Source: a virus. From it: a stretch of 21,883 bases of DNA. The position numbers and the translations under genes were made by a program. The stretch spans positions 1 through 21,883 of the IMG/VR virus record IMGVR_UViG_3300027970_000159. One strand, given 5' to 3'. The notes under the pieces are model-generated. The model had not been told where the DNA came from. It did not search any database and was given only the letters and a program-made list of their open reading frames with translations. Of this stretch, positions 8,857 to 15,644 are shown piece after piece; within the stretch, counting starts at the first letter, position 1; every line of letters begins with the position of its first letter.

Positions 8857-9144
8857 ATGACAACCCCCATCACCATTGCCTTGACCGAGCCTGTGACCTT
8901 CGAGGGCTACACCATTACCGAGCTGCAGATCCGCAGGCCCAAGGTGCGTGACCTCCGCGCCATGGAACAAGCGACTGCCGACAAACCGACCCAGCTCGAT
9001 CAGGGCGCAGCCATGGTGGCGCTCCTGTCGGGCATTCCAGAAGCGGCCATCGAGGAACTGGACGCCGGGGACTTCACCCGCGCCTCCGAGGTGATCGCCG
9101 GTTTTTTCGCGAAGGCCGCGCCGCCGGAAACTGGCGCAGCGTAA
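8857..9144 (+). CDS. E: Tail assembly chaperone, short form (gpE-like)
   Basis: A 95-residue product of the type annotated as phage tail assembly chaperone (Mu gp41 / P2 gpE class). It has a short beta-rich N-terminus ('ITIALTEPVTFEGYTITELQIRRPKVRD') and a helical C-terminal half. It lies between the tube and tape measure genes, where nearly all long-tailed phages encode this factor. It probably coats the tape measure and recruits tube subunits. The gene contains T TTT TTC at 9102-9108 in the right phase for a -1 slip, so this frame is the major, unshifted product. An ATG with GAGGAG about ten bases upstream supports the start. Confidence 0.88.
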   Translation: MTTPITIALTEPVTFEGYTITELQIRRPKVRDLRAMEQATADKPTQLDQGAAMVALLSGIPEAAIEELDAGDFTRASEVIAGFFAKAAPPETGAA

Positions 9145-9263
9145 TCGCCGACATTGCCCATGTGCTCGCAACGCCCATCACGGCCTTTGAGGACATGGAC
9201 TGGCACGAGGCGCTGCTCTGGCATGAGGAGGCGCGGCGGCTTTCAGGGTCTGTGGGGGGCTGA
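8857..9263 (+). CDS. Tail assembly chaperone, -1 frameshift fusion (E+E'-like)
   Basis: A ribosome slipping back one base at 9102-9108 leaves the E frame after codon 84 and continues to TGA at 9261-9263, giving about 135 residues. The shifted tail includes WRSVIADIAHVL and DMDWHEALLWHEEARRL, which fits the small gpE/GpE-like family of P2 phages. The -1 frame has no good start of its own: the only in-frame ATG, at 9195, falls inside the conserved part and lacks a ribosome site. P2 makes E+E' and lambda makes G/GT in the same way. The long form is expected at a few percent to tens of percent and links tube subunits to the tape measure. The ratio cannot be read from sequence. Confidence 0.85.
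9102..9108 (+). promoter_or_regulatory. -1 ribosomal frameshift slippery site
   Basis: TTTTTTC fits the X XXY YYZ heptamer in the zero frame (T at 9102, codons TTT 9103-9105 and TTC 9106-9108). It is the only such heptamer I noticed in this tail block. It sits 36 bases before the zero-frame stop, which is normal for tail chaperone frameshifts. I did not identify a definite downstream stem-loop or pseudoknot. Confidence 0.85.
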
Positions 9264-9265
9264 CG

Positions 9266-11659
9266 ATGGCAAATCTGACCACCCAGCTCATCGTCGAACT
9301 TCTCGACAAGGTGACGGCACCCGCGCGGGGCGTGGCGCGGAGCCTCGCCGGGATCACGCGGAGTATCGATGACGCCAATGGCCGAAGGATCGGCTTTGGT
9401 GATCGCCTGGACGCCGCCATCACGCGCAACAACCGCGCGCTTGGCGATGCGCGTTCCGGGCTCGTCGATGCGGTTGCGGGCTTTTACGCGCTGAAAACGG
9501 CGATTGCGGCACCCGTCGAAGAGGCCATGAAGTTCGAAAGCGCCATGGCCGATGTGAAAAAGGTGGTCGACTTTCCAACACCGCAGGCCTTCAAGGATTT
9601 CCAGGCGGCGTTGATGGCGCTGTCACGTGACATTCCGCTCAGCGTCAATGGCCTCGCGGAGATTGCTGCGGCCGCAGGTCAGGCGGGCATTGCGGGCGCG
9701 GACCTAGTGCGCTTCACACAGGCCGCAGCAAAGATCGGCGTGGCGTTTGATATTTCGGCAGACGAAGCCGGATCCGCCATGGCGAAGATGATGACGGGCC
9801 TTGGTCTTACGATCGATGAGACCGTGCGGCTTTCCGACGCCATGAACCATCTCTCGAATGCGCAAGCCTCGTCGGCTGCCGAAATTCTCGACGTGGTGCG
9901 CCGGGTCGGCGCGCAGGCCAAGATGTTCGGGTTTACGGCAGAGCAGACGGCGGCCTTTGCCTCGGCGATGATTTCGGCAGGGGCAGAGAGCGAGGTCGCC
10001 GCAACCTCGTTTCGCAATATGGGGCTGGCCCTCACGCATGGGACAGCCGCCACAAAGGGCCAGCGCGAGGCGTTCAAGGCGCTGGGGCTTGATGCCGTCT
10101 CTGTGGCAAAGCGCATGCAGGAAGATGCTGTCGCCACCACGGTCGATGTGCTTGAGCGGCTGTCGCAGCTTCCAAAGGAGCAGCAGGCCGCAATTGCCAG
10201 CAATCTCTTTGGCAATGAAGCGCGCGCCTTGGGACCGCTTCTCACCAACCTCGATCTGGTCCGCTCGTCTCTCGGGCTGATCGCCAATGAGGCCAACTAT
10301 GCTGGGTCCGCCTTCAAGGAGTTCGAGAACCGCAATCGGACCTTTGGCAGCGAGTTGCAGCGTTTCAACAATCTACTCACAAATCTCAAGATCACCATTG
10401 GCAACGCCATTATTCCGGTGCTCTCGAACCTGATCGTCACCATCACGCCGATCATCGACAAGGTCACAGCGCTCGCCGCCGCCTATCCGGGGCTTACGGG
10501 CGCCATCGTGTCGGCGACGGCTGCCGTCATTGCCTTCAAGGTGGCGCTTGCTGGCCTTCGCTTCATTGGCCTCATGGGCCGTGGCGGGGCGCTGAGCCTC
10601 CTGTCGCTGGGTTTCAACTCGATTGGCAAGGCGGCCATCGGTGCGCGCGCGGCGGCAACCGAGATGATTGCCCTGCAAACGGCACTCGGCGCCATGGGTG
10701 GTCAGTCGCTGGGAACATTGGGGACGATCGGAGCGGGTTTGCGCGGCATGGCGCTGGCAGTCCCGGGTGTGGCCGCCATCGGCTCAGCGCTCACGGCCGT
10801 GGGCGCAGCCCTTGCGGCAATCTCGGCACCCGTTTGGGGAACAATTGCGGCCATCGTTGCGGCCTTGGCGGCCGCCGGCTTCACCATCTGGAAATACTGG
10901 GACCGGATCTCTGCGGTGTTCGCCGGTGTCGCGAAACGATTGAGTGAGGAATTGGAACCCGCTTTGGAGCTGGCCCAGCCGCTCTTCGATGCGCTTGCCA
11001 CCGTGGGCGGTGCGATCTCATCTGCTTGGGCCGGGGCGGCCCAATGGATCGGCAGCTTTTTTTCCTCGCTCTCCGGCTGGTTCGGCCAGGAGACCTTGTC
11101 GGAAGAGCAAAAGGCCCAGTGGGAAAAATCTGGCTACGACATTGCCGACCGCATCATCACCGGCATCAAGTCGGTCACGGTACGCCTTGGCGAACTGGCT
11201 GGCGAGTTTTTCACCGCCGGTTATAATTTGATCAAGTCGCTCTGGGACGGCATGGTGCAGGTCTTTGCCGATCTTAAGTCTTGGATCGACAAGCAGATCG
11301 CAGGCATCCTCGCGCCCATCAACGATGCTGCCAGTGCCGTCAAAGGTTTCTTCAGCTTTGGCGGTGGTAGCGAGGCGGCGTCGCCACAGGGGCGCGCCTC
11401 GGGCGGGCCGATCAGTGCTGGCAGACCCTATCTTGTTGGCGAGCGGGGCCCAGAGCTGATCACGCCAAGCCGGTCGGGATATGTCCACCCAGCGGGCAGC
11501 ACGGGCGCGCCTTCGATTACGATCGGGCCTTTCAGTTTTAATAATACATCTGCGGCCGATGCCGCCGAGATCACCGCACAAGTGCGCGCCGTTTTGAAGC
11601 GCGAGGTCCGGGAGGTGTTCCGCGGTGTTTATGCCGATGCTGGATTGAGGTTTGCCTGA
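9266..11659 (+). CDS. T: Tail tape measure protein (P2 gpT-like)
   Basis: A 797-residue tape measure protein, close to P2 T (about 815), so the tail should be similar in length to P2's. The conserved core spans about 80-330, beginning at 'MKFESAMADVKKVVD' and running through the 'LAEIAAAAGQAGIAG' and 'LFGNEARAL' segments of the TIGR01760-type family. Long hydrophobic stretches at about 408-435 and 490-546 could insert in the inner membrane at DNA ejection. The C-terminus carries 'ASGGPISAGRPYLVGERGPE' (about 711-730), a signature of many tape measures. It starts two bases after the E' stop and overlaps the U start by one base (TGATG). No internal break was seen. Confidence 0.93.
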   Translation: MANLTTQLIVELLDKVTAPARGVARSLAGITRSIDDANGRRIGFGDRLDAAITRNNRALGDARSGLVDAVAGFYALKTAIAAPVEEAMKFESAMADVKKVVDFPTPQAFKDFQAALMALSRDIPLSVNGLAEIAAAAGQAGIAGADLVRFTQAAAKIGVAFDISADEAGSAMAKMMTGLGLTIDETVRLSDAMNHLSNAQASSAAEILDVVRRVGAQAKMFGFTAEQTAAFASAMISAGAESEVAATSFRNMGLALTHGTAATKGQREAFKALGLDAVSVAKRMQEDAVATTVDVLERLSQLPKEQQAAIASNLFGNEARALGPLLTNLDLVRSSLGLIANEANYAGSAFKEFENRNRTFGSELQRFNNLLTNLKITIGNAIIPVLSNLIVTITPIIDKVTALAAAYPGLTGAIVSATAAVIAFKVALAGLRFIGLMGRGGALSLLSLGFNSIGKAAIGARAAATEMIALQTALGAMGGQSLGTLGTIGAGLRGMALAVPGVAAIGSALTAVGAALAAISAPVWGTIAAIVAALAAAGFTIWKYWDRISAVFAGVAKRLSEELEPALELAQPLFDALATVGGAISSAWAGAAQWIGSFFSSLSGWFGQETLSEEQKAQWEKSGYDIADRIITGIKSVTVRLGELAGEFFTAGYNLIKSLWDGMVQVFADLKSWIDKQIAGILAPINDAASAVKGFFSFGGGSEAASPQGRASGGPISAGRPYLVGERGPELITPSRSGYVHPAGSTGAPSITIGPFSFNNTSAADAAEITAQVRAVLKREVREVFRGVYADAGLRFA

Positions 11660-12081
11660 TGCTGATGGTTCTGGGACCTGTCCAATTCGAAGTCTGGCCG
11701 TTCAACGCCACCGATTACGAGCATGGCCACGAGGCGTCCTTTGCTGAAAAGCCGGTTCTGGGCACCCGTCCGCCGCTCGAATGGGTGGGCGAAGGACCCG
11801 AGACATGGACCATCAAGGCCCGGATCTTTCCGCGCCGCTTCGGCGGGCTCGAGGATTTAAAGAAACTGTCCCAGGCCCGGGCGTCGGGTCGTCCGCAATA
11901 CTTGATGCGCGGAGATGGCGCCCAGATGGGCTGGGTCGTCATCGAAAAGGTGCAGGAGCGTTCGTCCTATCTTGATGCCAAGGGTGTTGGCCAAGTGATC
12001 GAGGTCGACATTTCGGTAAAGCGCTCAGCCAAGCCCTCCAACGGATCCTTCTTCTCGCTATTGTCGGGGTTGTTTGCATGA
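11659..12081 (+). CDS. U: Tail completion protein (P2 gpU-like)
   Basis: A 140-residue protein with the features of the P2 gpU family: 'GPVQFEVWPFN' at the N-terminus, 'FAEKPVLGTRPPLEWVGEGP' in the middle of the first half, and 'RRFGGLEDLKKLSQARASGR' after it. It caps or terminates the tail tube at the head-proximal end, so tube growth stops and the head can join. The start overlaps the last base of the tape measure stop and the stop overlaps the next start (ATGA), so translation is coupled on both sides. It is a little shorter than P2 U (about 159). Confidence 0.9.
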   Translation: MLMVLGPVQFEVWPFNATDYEHGHEASFAEKPVLGTRPPLEWVGEGPETWTIKARIFPRRFGGLEDLKKLSQARASGRPQYLMRGDGAQMGWVVIEKVQERSSYLDAKGVGQVIEVDISVKRSAKPSNGSFFSLLSGLFA

Positions 12082-12305
12082 GCGAAGTAATCGAGCGCCT
12101 CACGGTTGAGGGCGACGGTATCACGGTGTCGCTTCTCGTCTGGCGGCGGTTCCGGCGCCCGATGCCGGGCCTCGTCGAGATGATCTTCGAGCGCAACCCG
12201 GGGCTGGCTGGCTTGGGTCCCATCCTCCCCGTCGGCACGGTACTTGAAATCCCTGTACCGACACCGCGCGCCCCGCAACTCCTCGATCCCATCCGGCTGT
12301 GGTGA
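12078..12305 (+). CDS. X: Tail protein X (P2 gpX-like, LysM-like fold)
   Basis: A 75-residue protein matching P2 gpX (about 67). It has a short beta-alpha-alpha-beta pattern in which 'MPGLVEMIFERNPGLAGLG' gives the helices and 'LPVGTVLEIPVP' the last strand, as in LysM-like folds. In P2-like phages X lies between U and D and is needed for tail completion, probably by holding the tube to the baseplate hub. ATGA overlap with U indicates coupling. Gene D follows 6 bp later. Confidence 0.9.
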   Translation: MSEVIERLTVEGDGITVSLLVWRRFRRPMPGLVEMIFERNPGLAGLGPILPVGTVLEIPVPTPRAPQLLDPIRLW

Positions 12306-12311
12306 CGCATT

Positions 12312-13319
12312 ATGGCAAAACGCGCACAGTTCATGGTGATGGTGGCGGGCACCAACATCACGAGCGTGCTCGCGCCCGTCCTGATTTCGCTCACCGTGTA
12401 GGACAAGGTCGGCACCCATTCCGACACGGCCAACCTCGAAATCGACGACACCGAGGGCCGGATCGTTCTGCCGCAACTGGGCGCAGCTGTCGTCGTGGCG
12501 CTCGGCTGGGAAAGCGAAGGCATGCGGCCTGTCTTCACCGGCACCGTGGATGAGGTCAGATCCTCCGGCTCGCGCAGCGGACGCGTCCTGAACATCACGG
12601 CGAAGGGCGTCGACACCACGGCAAAGCCGAAGGAGCCGCAACAGCGGCATTTCGACGACACATCCGTTGAAGACATCCTTCGCGAGACCGGCAAGACGGC
12701 GGGTATCACCACGATCGAGGTTGATCCGGACTTGGCCGGCATCAAGCGCGCCTATTTCGAGATGCGCGATGAGAGCTTCATCCACGCCGGAGAACGGCTT
12801 GCGCGCGAGATCGGTGGCAACTTCCGGATCCAAGGGAAGACGGCTTACCTCTCAAAGCGCGGCGGCACTTATGCCGCTGCCGTGATCGCCGCCTGGGGCC
12901 AGAACCTTCACGGCTGGGACATTGCACCCGCCTTGGCGCGGGCACAGTTCGGCGCCGTCCGCGCGCGCTGGTACGACCCGAGAGAGGCCCAGTGGCGGGA
13001 CACGGAAGAACAGACATCCCTCAATGTCACTGCGCGGCATGATCACCGCTATGCCAAGGCGGATGAGGGCGAAGCTACCCAGCAGACAGGCTCTGACAAG
13101 GCGACCTCGGAGCGCGATGCCGGCGAAGGCACGGTGACGATTGAGGGCGACACCAGCGCCATTCCCGACGGGCTTTGCATGATCGTTGGCGCCCGCCCGG
13201 GCGTAGACGGCGCTTACCGCATCGAGACCGTCACCCACAATTATTCGCGTGGAGGCGGCTTTGTCACCACGCTCGATCTCAAGGCGCCCCAGCAGGGTGC
13301 CGGAACGGACACACGATAG
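12312..13319 (+). pseudogene. D: Late control/hub protein D (P2 gpD-like), interrupted by in-frame TAG
   Basis: The frame from ATG 12312 to TAG 13317-13319 would encode about 335 residues of a gpD-family protein: 'QFMVMVAGTNITSVLAPVLI' near the start, 'SDTANLEIDD' after it, 'GRVLNITAKGVDT' and 'YRIETVTHNYSRGGGF' at the end. Codon 30 is TAG (12399-12401), between LTV and DKVGTHSDT, with the same frame open on both sides, so this is a point nonsense change rather than a frameshift. D belongs to the hub/spike-associated tail proteins, and truncation at residue 29 should destroy it. An internal GTG at 12495 would restart too late, after the first conserved block. Translation could be rescued by amber suppression. 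A sequencing error cannot be excluded. Confidence 0.8.
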
Positions 13320-13331
13320 GGAGGGCAGCCC

Positions 13332-13646
13332 ATGGCGCCAGACTGGACCGGGGGGCTCCCCACGGTGATTTACTTCATTCTCGGCGTCGGCGGCGTCGCC
13401 GGCGCGCTGCTTGCCATGGTCAAGCTCTGGGAGACGATTGTTCCCGATCGCGGCCAGCATATGGTCAAGGATATCGCCATCATCAAATCCGACATCCAGG
13501 ACATCCGCACCCGCGTCGGCATGCTGGAACTTGATGTCGCCAAGATTGACCAACCCTCGATCGCCAAGCGCTTCGATACGCTCGAGGGCAAGATCGACAA
13601 GCTCTACGATTTTTTGCTTGAGCGACTGACCAAGCTGCCGTCCTGA
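13332..13646 (+). CDS. Small membrane protein, holin-like
   Basis: A 104-residue protein with one strong transmembrane segment at about 8-31 (TVIYFILGVGGVAGALLAMV) followed by a charged, helical, coiled-coil-prone tail (about 45-100) with heptad-like leucines and isoleucines. A GGGAGGG ribosome site lies 12 bases after the D stop. Its position immediately before the endolysin makes a holin or antiholin role likely, although the single N-terminal membrane segment with a long soluble tail is not a classical class I or II holin. XhlA-type proteins have the opposite order (coil then membrane segment). The function is inferred from context only. Confidence 0.6.
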   Translation: MAPDWTGGLPTVIYFILGVGGVAGALLAMVKLWETIVPDRGQHMVKDIAIIKSDIQDIRTRVGMLELDVAKIDQPSIAKRFDTLEGKIDKLYDFLLERLTKLPS

Positions 13647-13733
13647 CGGTCGGCGGCAAACCCAACCCCCCAAATCCGAAACTGAACTGACGCTGGCGGC
13701 CACGGGCCTCCGGCCAAAGGAGGCTATTGTCCG

Positions 13734-14669
13734 ATGACACCCATTCTCTTTGCGAAAAGCTATCTCGGCACCACGGAATTCGAAGGTTCCGCCGACAACC
13801 CCAAGATCATGGAAATGTACAAAAGCGTCGGCCATGACTGGGTGGAGCATGACGAGGTTGCCTGGTGCGCCGCCTTCGTCGGCCACTGCCTTGAAAAGGC
13901 GGGTCTGCGCTCGAGCCGCAAGCTCAACGCCCAATCCTATCTCACCTGGGGTGAGAAGGTGGCCGGGGTCGAACAGGCGCGCGAGGGCGACATCATCGTC
14001 TTCACCCGCGGTTCCTCATCCTGGCAGGGGCACGTTGCGTTTTTCCTGAAGGCAGCGGGCAACCAGGTCGAGGTGCTGGGGGGCAATCAGTCGAATGCGG
14101 TCACCGTCGCGCGCTATTCCAAAGCCCGCATCCTTGGAATCCGTCGGCCGATTGCCCTTAATGCCGCGCTGCGGCCGGAGATCAAGGTCGTCCAGCAACA
14201 CCTCAAGGAGCTCGGCTATCACGAGGTCGGCAATGTCGATGGCCGGTTCGGCGCCCGCACGCGCGCGGCTGTCCTCGCCTTCCGGGCCGACAATGGCCTG
14301 CCGCTTAATCCTGATGTCGACACCGTGTTCGTCGAGGCGCTGCAGACGGCAAAGCCGCGGGCTGTGTCTGCCGAGCGGGCGACGGGGCAGCCGGAAGGCT
14401 CGCGCATCATCAAGGCAGCAAACGGGCAGATCGCGACGGGCATTGCCGGTATGGCAGGGGTTGCGGCGTCCGTCGTGGCGCCAGCCGTCGAGACGGCCGA
14501 GCGCGCAAAGGACATGACCGAGCGCACTGTCGGGCTTTTGAACCTCGGTGATTGGCTGATGCCGGTATTGCCCTGGGCTGGAGCTGCAATCTTCCTGATG
14601 GTCATTCTTCTGGCGTGGAAGGCGAAGGCCGCTCGGATCGAAGACTACCGCACGGGGAGGACACCGTGA
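13734..14669 (+). CDS. Endolysin: CHAP/TIGR02594-like amidase with PG-binding domain and C-terminal membrane segment
   Basis: A 311-residue endolysin. The N-terminal domain (about 1-140) has the TIGR02594/CHAP-like catalytic pattern: Cys45 in AWCAAFVGHCLEKAG, His100 in WQGHVAFF and Asn118 in GGNQSN. Residues about 147-200 form a PG_binding_1-like module (EIKVVQQHLKELGY, VDGRFGARTRAAVLAF). A linker follows, and residues about 277-296 are a hydrophobic helix (MPVLPWAGAAIFLMVILLAW), so the protein may be tail-anchored in the inner membrane. An AAAGGAGG site ten bases upstream supports the start. It cleaves peptidoglycan at the end of the lytic cycle and sits between a holin-like gene and the spanins. 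The stop overlaps the next start. Confidence 0.88.
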   Translation: MTPILFAKSYLGTTEFEGSADNPKIMEMYKSVGHDWVEHDEVAWCAAFVGHCLEKAGLRSSRKLNAQSYLTWGEKVAGVEQAREGDIIVFTRGSSSWQGHVAFFLKAAGNQVEVLGGNQSNAVTVARYSKARILGIRRPIALNAALRPEIKVVQQHLKELGYHEVGNVDGRFGARTRAAVLAFRADNGLPLNPDVDTVFVEALQTAKPRAVSAERATGQPEGSRIIKAANGQIATGIAGMAGVAASVVAPAVETAERAKDMTERTVGLLNLGDWLMPVLPWAGAAIFLMVILLAWKAKAARIEDYRTGRTP

Positions 14670-14926
14670 TGGGTGGCCTCCTTTTGTCCATGCTGTCCGG
14701 TGTGTGGTCCCGCCTGTCGGGCTGGGCGGCGCTTACAGCCGCCCTCATCGCCGCACTCGGCATCGCCTGGCTCCGGGGACGGGCCGCAGGCCAAGCGGCT
14801 TGGCAGGAAAAACGTCAGGCCAACCGCGACAAAGCCATCCGTAAGTCAGGAGAGATCAGACATGACGTTCAAAACGATAGCGATGCTGGTCTTGATCGCC
14901 GCCTCGACCGCTGGATGCGCGACTGA
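14669..14926 (+). CDS. Rz: Inner-membrane spanin subunit, Rz-like
   Basis: An 85-residue protein starting at the ATG that overlaps the endolysin stop (a GTG one codon upstream is an alternative start). It has an N-terminal transmembrane segment at about 17-36, then a charged helical stretch ending in RRLDRWMRD. This is the layout of i-spanins, which sit in the inner membrane and reach across the periplasm. It is short for the family. The strongest support is that an outer-membrane lipoprotein gene begins inside its 3' end in another frame, the standard Rz/Rz1 arrangement. Proteins ending in LDRWMRD are common after phage endolysins. Confidence 0.7.
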   Translation: MGGLLLSMLSGVWSRLSGWAALTAALIAALGIAWLRGRAAGQAAWQEKRQANRDKAIRKSGEIRHDVQNDSDAGLDRRLDRWMRD

Positions 14927-15062
14927 TCCACGATTGCAAAGCGATTGCGACTGGGCGCAGCCGATCAAGCCGTCACGGCAGGATGTGTTGACCCGCCAGA
15001 CCAAGGAGCAGATCGCCTCCCACAATGACATCGGCGCAAAACTTTGCGGGTGGCGGCCATGA
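14862..15062 (+). CDS. Rz1: Outer-membrane spanin lipoprotein, Rz1-like
   Basis: A 66-residue lipoprotein. The signal peptide (MTFKTIAMLVLIAASTAGC) has Lys at position 4, a hydrophobic core and a lipobox at ASTAGC, so Cys19 would be lipidated. The mature part includes 'CDWAQPIKPSRQD' and ends in 'HNDIGAKLCGWRP', close to a widespread phage Rz1-like family (CDW...P.. and HN..G..LCGW). Two further cysteines (residues 31 and 63) could form a disulphide. The start lies inside the preceding gene in another frame with CAGGAGA upstream, and the stop shares ATGA with the next gene. It is expected to fuse inner and outer membranes with Rz. Confidence 0.78.
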   Translation: MTFKTIAMLVLIAASTAGCATDPRLQSDCDWAQPIKPSRQDVLTRQTKEQIASHNDIGAKLCGWRP

Positions 15063-15406
15063 CAACGTCCGTCGTCGATGGCCCCGCCATCATCATCGGC
15101 TATGAATATCGATTGCAAATCGAGGCCGAGAGCGACCTGTTCCTAGCTCAGGCAAGTTTTGCGGGGCAGCTGCGCGTCAAGGTGAGTGCCACAACGCCGG
15201 TGACGACGCTGACCACCGAGAATGGCGGTGTCACGCGGTTGACGGACAGGATCTTGGAACTCGTAGTGTCCGCCGCCGCAACGGCTGGCCTCTCGCCTGG
15301 CAGCGCTGTGCTGGATCTGGTGCGCACCGATCTCACGCCGCCCAGGCATCTCGCCTTCATGCTGGAAATTCCCGTCGTGCAGCCCGTGACACGGGGGCTT
15401 GGATGA
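15059..15406 (+). CDS. Hypothetical phage protein, 115 residues, fibre-cassette member
   Basis: Starts at an ATG that overlaps the Rz1 stop (ATGA) and ends at another ATGA overlap with the collagen-like gene. This puts it in a coupled three-gene cassette that runs into a fibre protein. The 115-residue sequence is beta-rich and compositionally like a beta-sandwich: 'IIIGYEYRLQIEAES', 'FAGQLRVKVS', 'TDRILELVVSAAAT' and 'LAFMLEIPVVQPVTRG'. It has no signal peptide or membrane helix. A small tail or fibre accessory beta-sandwich is a reasonable guess from its shape and neighbours. I do not recognise the family with certainty. Confidence 0.7.
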   Translation: MTTSVVDGPAIIIGYEYRLQIEAESDLFLAQASFAGQLRVKVSATTPVTTLTTENGGVTRLTDRILELVVSAAATAGLSPGSAVLDLVRTDLTPPRHLAFMLEIPVVQPVTRGLG

Positions 15407-15624
15407 CAGGGGCAGTTTCTTGCCGGCCCATCACAGGTCCGATCCGCCTCAAAACCCAATCCGACGTTCCGATTATGGCGCGCGTTCTCGCGAGCCCTGT
15501 TTCGGTCCGTGTTCTCGGAACCCCTGGGCCAACGGGGGAGCAGGGGCAAACGGGACCCGCAGGCCCGCAAGGCCCACCCGGCAATCTCGATACCGGCATC
15601 GTCCTTGATGGCGGCAACTTCTGA
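15403..15624 (+). CDS. Collagen-like phage mini-protein
   Basis: A 73-residue protein. Residues about 1-38 are strand-rich. From about 39 to 61 there are seven Gly-X-Y triplets (GTPGPTGEQGQTGPAGPQG, then GPPG), which would form a short collagen triple helix of the sort that trimerises phage tail fibres. It ends in IVLDGGNF, matching the C-terminal signature of two other fibre proteins in this window. ATGA overlap with the gene before it implies coupling; the next gene begins 20 bp later. It probably acts as a trimeric linker or shaft piece. It is unusually small for a stand-alone fibre protein. Confidence 0.75.
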   Translation: MTGAVSCRPITGPIRLKTQSDVPIMARVLASPVSVRVLGTPGPTGEQGQTGPAGPQGPPGNLDTGIVLDGGNF

Positions 15625-15644
15625 AAACAAGGAAACTCTGATCC

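Noticed and set aside
12399-12401. Stop-codon reassignment (TAG as sense throughout the phage)
   Set aside because: TAG ends D itself at 13317 and the last fibre gene at 16626, so global recoding does not fit. Local suppression remains open.
12852-13934. A 360-codon open frame on the minus strand across D, the holin-like gene and the endolysin
   Set aside because: It crosses several well-supported genes on the other strand and has no family features; it is a shadow frame.
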